A stretch of DNA of 64,000 bases from Mesorhizobium sp. WSM3626 (GCF_000513935.1 NZ_AZUY01000004.1:38814-102813), one strand, 5' to 3'; positions 37,614 through 46,262 are shown, counted from the first letter of the stretch. A program made the numbers and translations. Notes: generated by a model from the sequence alone, not told the origin.

Positions 37614-38299
37614 GCCACCTGCCGTTCGCTTTGGTTGATGGCGTCCCGCAGCTTCGAGAGAGATACGAGCAGCCGCTCGATCAGCGTCGCGTCGATCCGC
37701 GTGTCACCGAACGCGGCTTGCCGGAAGACGCCGTAGCGTGCCCGCTCGGCCTCGGCCAGCAGCCACACGATGCGCACTCCGTTTGGCGTGATCAGCAGCT
37801 CCTTGGCGCGGCCATCCGCAAAGGTTTCAAGATGACCGGCGATGATGCCTTGCGGGAAACGCGTGCCTCTGCGGTCCGTCCGCAGCACCGCTTCGGCTGG
37901 AAATCCCGGAGCTTTCGGCAGCGTATGGTCCAGATGATCGAAATTGGAGAAGGTCGTCGGTGAGCCCGGCCGCATCATCATATCGAAAATGGCTGACACC
38001 GCGACCTTCTCGGTGATCGAAACACTAAGCCAGCGCGCCGGCAGTTTCCGCGTCGCCAGCGTGTCGATGATGGTGCGCAACTGGACGCGCTGGCCGTTCC
38101 ATGATCCTTCCCAGGTGATGACGCCGGCGGTGCCGTCCGAGACATTGGCCGTGTCCGCGACGACGGCGCGAATGCTGGCCTCGTCGGCGGCGAGCGCTGC
38201 CGAGGCCCTGTCGCGGCTGCGGCGTGCCAGCCACGCAAAGTGAAGGACGAGAGCCAGGACAATTGCCCCGGCAAGCAGTGCTGATGTCACTTCGGACAT
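37610..38299 (-). CDS. Membrane-anchored protein of the methylamine cluster, unknown function
   Basis: A 229-residue protein with one N-terminal membrane helix (TSALLAGAIVLALVLHFAWLA) and a soluble part of about 200 residues that includes GVITWEGSWNGQRVQLRTIIDTLATRKLPARWLSVSI. No enzyme motif or known domain was recognised. The start at 38299 is used; the frame opens further upstream but overlaps the permease end. It is coupled to the 109-residue membrane protein downstream. The soluble part probably faces the cytoplasm or periplasm as a partner of the transport genes; this is a guess. Confidence 0.78.
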   Translation of the reverse strand: MSEVTSALLAGAIVLALVLHFAWLARRSRDRASAALAADEASIRAVVADTANVSDGTAGVITWEGSWNGQRVQLRTIIDTLATRKLPARWLSVSITEKVAVSAIFDMMMRPGSPTTFSNFDHLDHTLPKAPGFPAEAVLRTDRRGTRFPQGIIAGHLETFADGRAKELLITPNGVRIVWLLAEAERARYGVFRQAAFGDTRIDATLIERLLVSLSKLRDAINQSERQVA

Positions 38300-38345
38300 T
38301 TTTTTCGTGCAAGGCCCGTCCAGACCCTGGGCGGGCCTACTCCCA

Positions 38346-39752
38346 TCAATAGCCCTGCGGTTTCGGCCACGGCATGGTGAACTGGTCGCCACGCCGCACG
38401 AATTTATAGCGGTAGAAATGGAACCACAGCGAGATTAGGAAATAGAAGGCGACCATGGCGATCAACTGCGAGCCGAAGCCGAGGAAGATGGCGAAGAAGG
38501 TCACCACGCACAGGCAGAACAGGACGATTGCCGGCAGCGGATGGAAGGGGTGCGTGTAGCCGCGGCGGATCGAGCCCAGCGGCCACTTCTTCCTGAACAT
38601 CATGATGTTGATGCTCATGAAAGTGTATTGCAGCACGCCCGACAGGATCGAGAAGGTGATCGCCTGGTTGAGATCGGCGATGAAGGCGAAGGCCAGTGCG
38701 ATCGGCAGCAGGAACAGGATCGACCGGTAGGGCGTGCGGTATTTCGGATGGACCGCCGAAAACCAGCTCGGCAGATAGCGGTCGCGGCCAAGCGAGAACC
38801 AGGCGCGCGCCGCGTCGTTGATGCAGCCATTGGCGGAGGCAAGCGCGGCGAGCAGCGTCGCTATGAACAGAAGGTTCTCCAGCAGCGGGCTTCCGGTCAG
38901 CTTGCCGGCATCCCAGAGCGGATAATAGGTGATGCCGAGATATTCCCAAGGCATCAGCGAGGCGCAGACATACCAGGTCATGGCGGCGGCGATCAGAAGC
39001 GTGATCATGCCGGCCATGGTGCCGTAGGGCAGCGAGCGTGCCGGCGAGCGCACTTCCTCGGCCGCCTGCGTGGTGCCTTCGATGCCGAGATAATACCAGA
39101 TGCCGAACTGGAAGGCGGCGATGACGCCGATCCAGCCATAGGGCAGCGCGTTGCCTGGAGTGACCAGTTCGTTAAGCTTCAGCACCGCGCCTTGCGTCCA
39201 AGGGCTGACTGAGAAGAACAGGATGACGATCGAGACATAGGCGATGGCCGTGATGACGAAGTTGACGTTGAGCGTCATCAGCACGCCGCGATAGTTGAGC
39301 CAGGCCAGAACCACGATGGTGGCGGCGATGAAGGAATTGTGGGTTAGCCCTTCGACTCCCGCCTTGGCGACGATGGTGTCGCCGAGCAGGATGGCGTCGG
39401 ACACTTCCAGCATCGTGTAGGCAAAAACCAGGAACAGCGCGACGTTGAAGGCCATCAGCGGGCCGACGATGTGCTTGGCCTGCGCATATTGGCCGCCGGC
39501 GGCGGCCACCGTCGACGTCACCTCGGAATCGATCATGGCCACAGAGGTGTAGAGCAGCCCGACGACCCAGCACACGATCAGGGCCGCCAGCGCGCCGCCC
39601 TTGTCGGCCGAGAAATTCCAGCCGGTGAACTCGCCGACCAGAACGATGCCGACACCGAGCGCCCAGACATGGGCCGGGCCAAGCACCCGAAGCAGCGATA
39701 CCCGGTCGCCGTGAATTGTGGTGGTCGTGGTGTTTTCAAGCGCGACCGTCAT
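38346..39752 (-). CDS. APC-family permease of the methylamine cluster
   Basis: A 468-residue permease with about twelve membrane segments. The N-terminal region VLGPAHVWALGVGIVLVGEFTGWNF and GGQYAQAKHIVGPLMAF resemble ethanolamine/amino acid permeases. It follows three small membrane-protein genes and precedes two more, ahead of mgsABC-gmaS. A methylamine or dimethylamine carrier would fit the locus and is the leading hypothesis (inference). It is about 100 residues shorter than the other APC permease at 23017 and is clearly a different subgroup. Confidence 0.88.
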   Translation of the reverse strand: MTVALENTTTTTIHGDRVSLLRVLGPAHVWALGVGIVLVGEFTGWNFSADKGGALAALIVCWVVGLLYTSVAMIDSEVTSTVAAAGGQYAQAKHIVGPLMAFNVALFLVFAYTMLEVSDAILLGDTIVAKAGVEGLTHNSFIAATIVVLAWLNYRGVLMTLNVNFVITAIAYVSIVILFFSVSPWTQGAVLKLNELVTPGNALPYGWIGVIAAFQFGIWYYLGIEGTTQAAEEVRSPARSLPYGTMAGMITLLIAAAMTWYVCASLMPWEYLGITYYPLWDAGKLTGSPLLENLLFIATLLAALASANGCINDAARAWFSLGRDRYLPSWFSAVHPKYRTPYRSILFLLPIALAFAFIADLNQAITFSILSGVLQYTFMSINIMMFRKKWPLGSIRRGYTHPFHPLPAIVLFCLCVVTFFAIFLGFGSQLIAMVAFYFLISLWFHFYRYKFVRRGDQFTMPWPKPQGY

Positions 39753-39766
39753 CGATCAATCCCCAC

Positions 39767-39928
39767 TCAGATCCGGTGTTTTTCGGAAACGGCTTCAAGC
39801 TCGCCTTCGCGCGACGAGGTCAGAACGTCCTCGGAGTAGTTCGTATCGACCTTGAACCAGTCGTAGAGCATCCAAAGCGCGAGCACGATCGAGATGCCCC
39901 AGCATGCGTAAGAGAGTGCCACCCACAT
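39767..39928 (-). CDS. 53-residue single-span membrane protein
   Basis: MWVALSYACWGISIVLALWMLYDWF is one hydrophobic helix, followed by an acidic tail (SEDVLTSSREGELEAVSEKH). The start at 39928 has GGAG eight bases upstream. It sits 14 bases before the permease gene. Its size and position recall small accessory subunits of transporters, but no family was recognised. Confidence 0.75.
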   Translation of the reverse strand: MWVALSYACWGISIVLALWMLYDWFKVDTNYSEDVLTSSREGELEAVSEKHRI

Positions 39929-39961
39929 GGTCGTGTCTCCAAAATTCTTCGTCGTCAAACT

Positions 39962-40339
39962 CTATTTGTCGTCGAACTTTTCGTTGATGACATCGCGATA
40001 TTCGCGGTCGGATGCCCGGAACAGGAACACGAAATAACCGATCAGCACGGCCGCCATGATGATCAGCGTCGGCCAGTCGATGATGTAGTGGAACCGGTTC
40101 TGGATGACGTCGTGAGCGGTCTCCGGCGTATAGCCGAGCTTTTCCCAGATCGACGCCATGGTCGGATTCTGCCCGAGCGCTTCCCAGGTCTTGGCATCGA
40201 GCGCATCGATGGATTTCGCGGCACCGGCAAGACCAAGCTTCAGCGGGAGCCACAGCGCCACGAAGATGGCGACCACGACAACGGCGATGTCGAAGACTTG
40301 CCCGGCCTTGCTCTGCTCCGGCGGCGTATAGCGGGACAT
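39962..40339 (-). CDS. 125-residue two-span membrane protein
   Basis: Two hydrophobic segments (FDIAVVVVAIFVALWLPLKLGLAG and WPTLIIMAAVLIGYFVFLFRA) flank a polar loop of about 55 residues. The start at 40339 follows GGGGAGAAAC. It is the second gene in the run leading to the APC permease and is 11 bases after the previous gene. Function unknown; no domain recognised. Confidence 0.8.
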   Translation of the reverse strand: MSRYTPPEQSKAGQVFDIAVVVVAIFVALWLPLKLGLAGAAKSIDALDAKTWEALGQNPTMASIWEKLGYTPETAHDVIQNRFHYIIDWPTLIIMAAVLIGYFVFLFRASDREYRDVINEKFDDK

Positions 40340-40350
40340 TGTTTCTCCCC

Positions 40351-40638
40351 TCAGGACTTGCGGTTGCGGGATGCGTCGGCGTTCTTGATGTCGAGCCCGT
40401 AGATGAACTCTTTGTCTTCCTTGTAATGTTTGACCATCGCCAGGATGGCTGCCGTGTTGAAGATGAGCACCGCGGCGGCGGCAATGGCGACAACGGCCTT
40501 GATGCCGCCCTGCGGAATGTATGGCCACGTCATGAAGAGGACGAAGAGGATCGTCGCCCACAAGCAGACGATCAGGAGCGCGGATCCGCGCAAGTCGGAG
40601 CGGTACAGCGCCTCGATGCGCTGCTGCAGGTCTGACAT
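40351..40638 (-). CDS. 95-residue two-span membrane protein, first gene of the operon
   Basis: Two hydrophobic segments (SALLIVCLWATILFVLFMTWPYI and AVVAIAAAAVLIFNTAAILAMV) and a charged C-terminus. The start at 40638 has AGGGGAA upstream. It is the first gene of the minus-strand series that runs through the permease to mgs-gmaS-mgd. It is divergent from the dmm operon, with a 287-base shared control region. Function unknown. Confidence 0.8.
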   Translation of the reverse strand: MSDLQQRIEALYRSDLRGSALLIVCLWATILFVLFMTWPYIPQGGIKAVVAIAAAAVLIFNTAAILAMVKHYKEDKEFIYGLDIKNADASRNRKS

Positions 40639-40925
40639 CGTTTTTCCCCTTCTTTGCCGACGTCCGGTTCCGAATCCACCGCCCGCCGCTCTCTTTCAAG
40701 AGAGTGAAATTTTTTTCATAAGTTCCGCCCGAATCTCGGACTTGTCAAGACCAATTTACGTGGCGTTAACCGCTCGTTTCGAGTGAACAATTTTGCCTGA
40801 CAATGAAATTATTTGCTTCAAGGGGATTGCAGGCTTCCCGCGTTTGCGGTCAATATTCCATCCAAAGCTCCGGCCTCAGGCAAAGGAGCAGGGAACAGCA
40901 GGATTTTCGAACGGAGGACGAGCGG
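40639..40925. promoter_or_regulatory. Divergent control region of the methylamine and dmm operons
   Basis: A relatively AT-rich region with two copies of the island motif: TGAAATTTTTTTCA (40705-40718) and TGAAATTATTT (40804-40814). The first has TGAAA/TTTCA inverted arms. No gene was seen in this stretch. The dmm operon ribosome site is ACGGAGGA before 40926. Confidence 0.5.
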
Positions 40926-42059
40926 ATGACGGCATCCTGGAGATTTTCAACCCTGGCGGATCGCCATCGCGCTCTGGGGTCGAAACTCGAAGACTGGAGC
41001 GGTATGGGCACCGCCTGGACCTACGACAAGGATGCCGATGAGGAATATATCGCCATCCGCACCAAGGCCGGGCTCATGGATGTTTCCGGCCTGAAGAAGG
41101 TGCACATCACAGGGCCGCACGCCTCGCATCTCATCGACCTCGCCACAACGCGTGACGTCGAAAAAATCTATCCCGGCAAGTCGGCCTATGCCTGCATGCT
41201 GAACGAAGCGGGAAAGTTCACCGACGACTGCATCCTCTACCGCACGGGACCGAATTCCTGGATGGTCGTGCACGGCTCGGGCACCGGCCACGAGGAACTG
41301 CAGCGGGCGGCGATGGGCCGCGACGTGTCGCTGCGCTTCGACGACAATCTGCACGATTTGTCGCTGCAGGGGCCGGCGGCGGTCGACTATCTGGCCAAGC
41401 ACGTGCCCGGCATCCGCGACCTCAACTATTTCCATCACATGCAGACGCAGCTGTTCGGCTTCCCCGTGATGATCTCGCGCACCGGCTATACCGGCGAGCG
41501 CGGCTACGAGATCTTCTGCCGTGGCCAGGATGCCGGCACGATCTGGGACAGGATCCTCGACGAGGGCAAGGGCGCCGGCATCATTCCGTGCCGCTTCACC
41601 ACCCTCGATATGCTGCGCGTCGAGAGCTACCTCTTGTTCTACCCCTATGACAATTCGCAGAAATACCCGTTCGAGAACGAAGGCCCCGGCGACACGCTTT
41701 GGGAACTCGGCCTCGACTTCACCGTCAGCCCCGGCAAGACCGGGTTCCGCGGCGCTGAAGAGCACTATCGCCTGAAAGGCAAGGAGCGCTTCAAGATCTA
41801 CGGCGTCCTGCTCGACGGCAAGGAGCCGGCCGATGAAGGCGCTCCGGTCTATCGCGACGGCAAAAAGGTCGGCGTGGTCACCTGCGCCATGTATTCGCCG
41901 CTGGTCGAGAAATCGATGGGCATCGCCCGGCTCGACGTCGACTGCGCGGTCAAGGACACCAAGCTCGAAATCCGTAACAAGAGCGGTTCCATCAAGGCGA
42001 CGGCGCAGCCCTTGCCGTTCGACGATCCCAAGAAGACCAAGCGCACGGCGAAAGGCTGA
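40926..42059 (+). CDS. GcvT-family folate-dependent aminomethyltransferase
   Basis: A 377-residue folate-binding GcvT homologue. The N-terminal half has KAGLMDVSGLKKVHITGPHASHLIDLATTRDVEK. The folate site region MISRTGYTGERGYEIFC, and later TLDMLRVESYLLFYPYD, mark the family. The start at 40926 follows GGAGGA. As first gene of the dmm operon it probably captures the formaldehyde released by dimethylamine oxidation as methylene-tetrahydrofolate (inference). It is not the glycine-cleavage gcvT, since gcvH and gcvP are absent. DmdA (DMSP demethylase) is a related alternative, made less likely by the neighbours. Confidence 0.88.
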   Translation: MTASWRFSTLADRHRALGSKLEDWSGMGTAWTYDKDADEEYIAIRTKAGLMDVSGLKKVHITGPHASHLIDLATTRDVEKIYPGKSAYACMLNEAGKFTDDCILYRTGPNSWMVVHGSGTGHEELQRAAMGRDVSLRFDDNLHDLSLQGPAAVDYLAKHVPGIRDLNYFHHMQTQLFGFPVMISRTGYTGERGYEIFCRGQDAGTIWDRILDEGKGAGIIPCRFTTLDMLRVESYLLFYPYDNSQKYPFENEGPGDTLWELGLDFTVSPGKTGFRGAEEHYRLKGKERFKIYGVLLDGKEPADEGAPVYRDGKKVGVVTCAMYSPLVEKSMGIARLDVDCAVKDTKLEIRNKSGSIKATAQPLPFDDPKKTKRTAKG

Positions 42060-42097
42060 GGCATAATCGACGAGGGGTTTCGAGGCACAAAGACAGA

Positions 42098-42694
42098 ATG
42101 GCAGCCAAGACCATCATCAGCCGGCCGATTTACGGGACCCTGTCTCCGCAGCCCGGCACGCATCATCTTTTCCTAGCGGATGCGGAAGGCGCGCTCGCGA
42201 TAACGGACATGGCCGCCAGGGCTCCGGGCGGGTTCTTCGACGGGGCCGAAATCGTCTTCATTCCCGGTCCTGACGGCCAATACGTTGCCGCTCTCGAAGC
42301 GTTGAAGCCGGCGCAACTGCACATCGCGCCGTCCTTCGCCAGCCTGCTGCCACGTCTGAGGCAGACGCTGACCAACGCGCATATGGGTCTGCGCCTCTAT
42401 CTCGCCGGCACCGAAGGGCTGATCGGCCAGGCCATGCAGGTGGCGCTCGAAGCCGGCATCGATCATACCTCCATGCAGACCGAGCATCGCGGCTCGCTGG
42501 CAAGGCGCATGCAGTGCGTGCACTGCAAGGGCATCACCGAGAATGTCACGACCCAGCCGGCGACCTGCTCGCATTGCGGCCTGCTTCTGTTGGTACGCGA
42601 TCACTATTCAAGGCGTCTCGCCGCCTTCCAGGGCGTCTGCATCAATGCCGAAGATCGCAGTGAAATTCCTCCCATGGAGGAGATCTTTCGATGA
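42098..42694 (+). CDS. dmmA: Dimethylamine monooxygenase small subunit (DmmA-like, zinc ribbon)
   Basis: A 198-residue protein. The C-terminal part has a zinc ribbon, CVHCKGITENVTTQPATCSHCGLLLLVRDHYSRRLAAFQGV, with CxxC/CxxC spacing. The N-terminal part looks like a Rossmann-type fold (FIPGPDGQYVAALEALKPAQLHIAPSF). It matches what is annotated as DmmA-family in bacteria with dimethylamine monooxygenase. Subunit letters for this enzyme vary in the literature, so the symbol is tentative. Its stop overlaps the start of the reductase gene by four bases. Confidence 0.82.
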   Translation: MAAKTIISRPIYGTLSPQPGTHHLFLADAEGALAITDMAARAPGGFFDGAEIVFIPGPDGQYVAALEALKPAQLHIAPSFASLLPRLRQTLTNAHMGLRLYLAGTEGLIGQAMQVALEAGIDHTSMQTEHRGSLARRMQCVHCKGITENVTTQPATCSHCGLLLLVRDHYSRRLAAFQGVCINAEDRSEIPPMEEIFR

Positions 42695-43656
42695 GCGCCG
42701 GAACCACCAAGCTCGACGTCGTCGTCAGCGATGTCGTCCCGGTCAACGACCTGGTCACCCGTTTCCATTTTCGCCGGCGTGATGGTGAGCTGTTGCCGAC
42801 CTTTTCCGGCGGCGCCCATGTCGTGGTCGAGATGCGCGATGGCGAGCGCACAAGGCTCAATCCCTATTCGCTGATGGGCTCGCCGCTCGACACGCGCGAA
42901 TACACCATCTCGGTGCGCCGCGACGATGTCGGTCGTGGCGGCTCGCTGTTCATGCACAGGTCGGTCAAGCCGGGCCTGGAGATGGTGATCAGCTATCCCG
43001 TCAATCTGTTCTCACTCGATCTCAGGGCCAAAAAGCACCTGATGCTGGCCGGCGGCATCGGCATCACGCCGTTCATGGCGCAGACCGCCCAACTTGCGGG
43101 CGAAGGCGGCAATTTCGAACTGCACTACACCTGCCGCACCGCCTCGCTCGGCACCTATGCCGACGTGCTGCGGGAGCGCTACGGCCGTCGAGTCAGGCTC
43201 TATCACGATGACCGCGAGGAACGCATAGAGCTCGACCGGATGCTGTCCTCGCAGCCGCTCGGCACGCATCTCTATGTCTGCGGCCCCGCCGGCATGATCA
43301 ACTGGGTGCGCGACCGTGCTGCCGCGCTCGGCTGGCCGCCGGAGACCGTGCACTACGAGCACTTCGCGGCGCCCCAGCCCGGTCTGCCGTTCGACGTGAC
43401 CCTTGCCGTCAGCGGCAAGACCATCCGCGTCGGCGAGCAGCAGAGTCTGCTCGAAGCCATCGAAGCCGCCGGGGTCGATCCGCCCTATCTTTGCCGTGGC
43501 GGCGTCTGCGGCCAATGCGAGACCAATGTCATCTCGTGTGACGGCAAGTTCATCCACAACGACCATTGGTTGAGCGAGGAAGACCACCGTTCCGGCAGGA
43601 AGATCATGCCGTGCGTGTCGCGCTTCGAAGGCCGGTCGCTGGTGCTGGAGCGATAG
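42691..43656 (+). CDS. PDR/VanB-type reductase of dimethylamine monooxygenase
   Basis: A 321-residue reductase. The order is an FMN-binding domain (RLNPYSLMGSP), an NAD(P)H domain (MLAGGIGITPFMAQ, YVCGPAGMINWV) and a C-terminal plant-type 2Fe-2S ferredoxin domain (CRGGVCGQCETNVIS ... MPCVSRF). It would pass electrons from NAD(P)H to the oxygenase subunit encoded downstream. It is translationally coupled to the preceding gene by ATGA. VanB-like reductases for aromatic O-demethylases look alike; the operon points to dimethylamine. Confidence 0.9.
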   Translation: MSAGTTKLDVVVSDVVPVNDLVTRFHFRRRDGELLPTFSGGAHVVVEMRDGERTRLNPYSLMGSPLDTREYTISVRRDDVGRGGSLFMHRSVKPGLEMVISYPVNLFSLDLRAKKHLMLAGGIGITPFMAQTAQLAGEGGNFELHYTCRTASLGTYADVLRERYGRRVRLYHDDREERIELDRMLSSQPLGTHLYVCGPAGMINWVRDRAAALGWPPETVHYEHFAAPQPGLPFDVTLAVSGKTIRVGEQQSLLEAIEAAGVDPPYLCRGGVCGQCETNVISCDGKFIHNDHWLSEEDHRSGRKIMPCVSRFEGRSLVLER

Positions 43657-43722
43657 AGCATTTTGCAGCCAAGCTAATACACTTGGCGTCGCAGAAATGC
43701 GGCTAAAACAAAGAGATAGAGC
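43657..43722. repeat. Rhizobial intergenic palindromic repeat
   Basis: AGCATTTTGCAGCCAAG pairs in part with CTTGGCGTCGCAGAAATGC and is followed by AAAACAAAGAGATAGAGC. It lies between the reductase and oxygenase genes of the dmm operon. Confidence 0.6.
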
Positions 43723-43747
43723 CGGCATCCCGCTCTAGGAGGAAAAC

Positions 43748-44788
43748 ATGGGCATCACCTTTCGCAAGGAAACGTTCCGCGACGACTTCACCTTCAGGAA
43801 CAGCCCGGAGCACATCAGGCGGTTTCCGTTCCCGTTCCACGAGGACAGCTACATGTACGCGGTCAACATCGAGCCGCATGTCGTCGGCCCGAAAGGCTCG
43901 GTGCTGGAGAACCTGATCGACGTCGACGAGCACTATGTCGCCGAGATGCAGGACCGCGCGCTGGTGCTGGCCGAGGATCCGTTGCGCTGCCAGTCGCTGC
44001 CGCACATGACGCTCGCCGGCTGGGACCTGCTGGAACTTTTGATGGAGCAGCAGGCGCTGGGCTATCCCGAGCATTTCACGCTGACGCGCGATGGCGACCG
44101 CTGGCGCTGGATCAACCGGCCGCTCGGCATCGACGACACCTTCACCTTCGGCGACACCTCGACCTTGCCTTACGGGCCGATGGAATACATCACCCGCCAG
44201 AGCCAGGGCGATTTCTGCATCCTCGACCAGCGCGACGGCAATCTGTGGATGGATGCCGGCATGGTCACGACCCAGGCCGACTGGTCGCTCGATTTCGACA
44301 TCGGCATGAATTTCTTCGAGTGGCACGCGCCGGTGCCGCTGGCGCATGAGAAGGGGATTTTCGTCAGGGCGCTAAAATTCCTCACCAACATCCAGCAGGG
44401 CAAACCGGCCAGGCGTCTGAACTGGACGATGACCATCAATCCGCGCCTCGATACCAGCCCCGAAAATTATCACAAATGGGGACCGGACCGCACGACCGTG
44501 ACGCCTGAGAATGTCGGCGACAAGGTGCATCTGCGGGTCGAATTGCAAAGCTTCTGGCGGCTGCCGCGCTCCAACGGCATCGTCTTCCCGATCCGCTGCT
44601 ACCTGATCAAGATGGACGAGCTGGTCACGCAGCCGAAATGGGCACGGCGCCTGCACCGCGTGATCCGCGATCTGCCCGAGGAACTGGCCAATTACAAAGG
44701 CCTGACCCGGTATCGGTCGACGCTAGTCGAGTGGCTGTCGAAGCTGGATGACGGCAGCCCGACGAGCCCCGGGTTTGGACCGGATTGA
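43748..44788 (+). CDS. Heme-dependent oxidative N-demethylase (DUF3445), dimethylamine monooxygenase catalytic subunit
   Basis: A 346-residue DUF3445 protein. Landmarks are FPFPFHEDSYMYAVNIEP, the tract SLPHMTLAGWDLLELLMEQQ, a central RPLGIDDTFTFGDTSTLPYGPMEYITRQSQGDFCIL and a C-terminal PRSNGIVFPIRCYLI. The family includes the oxygenase component of bacterial dimethylamine monooxygenase (Dmm), which makes methylamine and formaldehyde. It has a strong AGGAGG site before its start. It ends the four-gene dmm operon. Fungal-type or other N-demethylase activities are possible, but the island makes dimethylamine by far the best candidate. Confidence 0.9.
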   Translation: MGITFRKETFRDDFTFRNSPEHIRRFPFPFHEDSYMYAVNIEPHVVGPKGSVLENLIDVDEHYVAEMQDRALVLAEDPLRCQSLPHMTLAGWDLLELLMEQQALGYPEHFTLTRDGDRWRWINRPLGIDDTFTFGDTSTLPYGPMEYITRQSQGDFCILDQRDGNLWMDAGMVTTQADWSLDFDIGMNFFEWHAPVPLAHEKGIFVRALKFLTNIQQGKPARRLNWTMTINPRLDTSPENYHKWGPDRTTVTPENVGDKVHLRVELQSFWRLPRSNGIVFPIRCYLIKMDELVTQPKWARRLHRVIRDLPEELANYKGLTRYRSTLVEWLSKLDDGSPTSPGFGPD

Positions 44789-44816
44789 ATTGCTGGTATG
44801 GCGCTGCTCTCCACGC

Positions 44817-44868
44817 AGCCAATCTCCCCCCAAGAGGGGGAGATGCCCGGCAGGGCAGAGGGGGGCGC
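44817..44868 (+). repeat. Palindromic repeat (CTCCCCC..GGGGGAG type), left copy
   Basis: AATCTCCCCCCAAGAGGGGG AGAT hairpin followed by GCCCGGCAGGGCAGAGGGGGGCG. The inverted copy is at 45166-45210. Such units are frequent between Mesorhizobium genes (memory, not searched). Confidence 0.65.
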
Positions 44869-44936
44869 CGTCGAGCGCCAGCCTTGCCCCATGTCCACCC
44901 CAGCGCTTCCGCGAAACTCACGACTCGCCCCCCCAA

Positions 44937-45098
44937 CCCAACCACAATCACGACATGCTGGCAGACATTGTCGACATCGCGGATGACGTCGTCGTTCCAG
45001 AAACGCAGGACAGTCCAGCCCAGCGCTTCGAACTTGGCGGTTCTTGCAGCGTCGAATTCCAACGTTTCGGCTTGACCATGCTGGGAACCATCAAGCTC
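44937..45098 (-). pseudogene. Remnant of a DUF559 (Vsr-like nuclease) gene
   Basis: Read on the minus strand from 45098 the frame gives ELDGSQHGQAETLEFDAAR, then TAKFEALGWTVLRFWND and DVIRDVDNVCQH. This is the C-terminal half of a DUF559 domain with the catalytic-type ELDGSQH. Upstream the frame is degraded and soon meets a stop, and no start codon context remains. It lies between two inverted copies of a palindromic repeat in the 526-base gap between the DUF3445 gene and the XRE-cupin gene. Nothing else was recognised in that gap. Confidence 0.7.
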
Positions 45099-45165
45099 AC
45101 CTTGCGCATCCTGCGCGCATTGCCGCGGTTGTTGGCTGATACTAGATTATGCGTCATCGCGGTTC

Positions 45166-45210
45166 GCCCCCCTCTGTCCTGCCGGACATCTCCCCCTCAA
45201 GGGGGGAGAT
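45166..45210 (-). repeat. Palindromic repeat, right (inverted) copy
   Basis: CGCCCCCCTCTGTCCTGCC then GGACATCTCCCCCTCAAGG and GGGGAGAT: the reverse of the copy at 44817. The following 100 bases up to 45310 look like degenerate repeat sequence with no gene. Confidence 0.65.
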
Positions 45211-45314
45211 CGGATGTCACTTCGGCTTTCGCCGATCGCTAACGCTCCAAAGAGGAGCCGCCGCGAGGCTGCCGACCTCCCTCAGGAGGAGACCAAGGGG
45301 AGATTGGCCACACC

Positions 45315-46031
45315 TCAACCCGCACTATTCTGCGGATAGCAGATAATCGACAGATAGCGCATCGGCAGCTTCGTCAGTTGTTCGGGCCCGTGCGGTGCGT
45401 CGGCGTCGAAGAACAGGCTGTCGCCAGGCTTCATCGGATAGAGGTTGCTGCCGTGCCTGTAAACGACCTCGCCCTCGAGCATGTAGAGGAACTCCATGCC
45501 CTCATGCTGGAAGGTCGGGAATACATCCGAATCCTCGGTCAGCGTGATCAGATAGGGCTCGACGACGACGCCGCTGGTGTTCGAGCCGATATGGCCGAGC
45601 AGATTGTATTGGTGGCCGGCGCGCGTGCCGCGGCGTTCGACATCGAGGCCCTGGCCGGCCTTGACGAAGACAGCACTTCGCTCCTCCTCGAAGCGGCGGA
45701 AGAAGGCGGTGACGGGAACGCCGAGCGCCCGCGACAGCGCCTGCAAGGTGGTCAGCGACGGCGAGGTGATGCCATTCTCGATCTTCGACAGCATGCCCAG
45801 CGAAATGTCGGTGGCGACCGCGAGATCCGCGACGGTGATGCCGAGCTTCTTGCGGAACGCCCGCACCTCGCGGCCGATCGCGACCTCCAGCACTTTTTCG
45901 CGGGTGTCGCGAATGGCGTGCGGGTTTTGTGTCAGCGGCGCGCGGATGGTCCTGCCGTCCGCCGACACTTTCGGTGACGGTTTTGCCCTTGCGCTTGCGG
46001 GAGCCTTGGTATCCGAAATTGCCTTTGCCAT
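45315..46031 (-). CDS. XRE-family regulator with cupin sensor domain
   Basis: A 238-residue regulator. The helix-turn-helix is [56 protein letters not shown] (residues about 56-111). The C-terminal domain is a cupin ([44 protein letters not shown]). It is divergent from tmm, with 256 bases between, and is the only regulator gene inside the methylated-amine island. It probably senses an amine or an intermediate and controls tmm, perhaps the whole island. The palindromes at 46057-46071 and 46241-46262 are candidate sites. Confidence 0.9.
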   Translation of the reverse strand: MAKAISDTKAPASARAKPSPKVSADGRTIRAPLTQNPHAIRDTREKVLEVAIGREVRAFRKKLGITVADLAVATDISLGMLSKIENGITSPSLTTLQALSRALGVPVTAFFRRFEEERSAVFVKAGQGLDVERRGTRAGHQYNLLGHIGSNTSGVVVEPYLITLTEDSDVFPTFQHEGMEFLYMLEGEVVYRHGSNLYPMKPGDSLFFDADAPHGPEQLTKLPMRYLSIICYPQNSAG

Positions 46032-46056
46032 GTCGCCCCCGATCGTCAGGATTTAT

Positions 46057-46071
46057 TTCACTCAAGGTGAA
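46057..46071. promoter_or_regulatory. Inverted repeat near the XRE-cupin start
   Basis: TTCAC TCAAG GTGAA, 26 bases upstream of the regulator start. It contains the GTGAA half-site also present at 46244, so it may be an autoregulatory site. Confidence 0.4.
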
Positions 46072-46207
46072 CATGTCAGGTGCCGATACAGAGCGCAACC
46101 GCAACGGCAAGCATCTTATGTCGCACACGGCAGTGCAGCCATCGCGGCTGCCGCAGGTTTTTCGCCAGGAATCCGCTGTGTGCAAATGCCGCTCCCGCAG
46201 ATGTCTG

Positions 46208-46262
46208 TTGACAGCACCAAGCGGCCAATTACTGTCACTGCCAGTGAAATTTGTTTCGCTGG
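46208..46262 (+). promoter_or_regulatory. tmm promoter with overlapping palindromic operator
   Basis: TTGACA (46208-46213) and TACTGT (46230-46235), spacer 16. The palindrome at 46241-46262 has arms CCAGTGAAA and TTTCGCTGG (one mismatch), spacer TTTG, and falls at the expected transcription start. Repressor binding there would block tmm. Confidence 0.55.
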
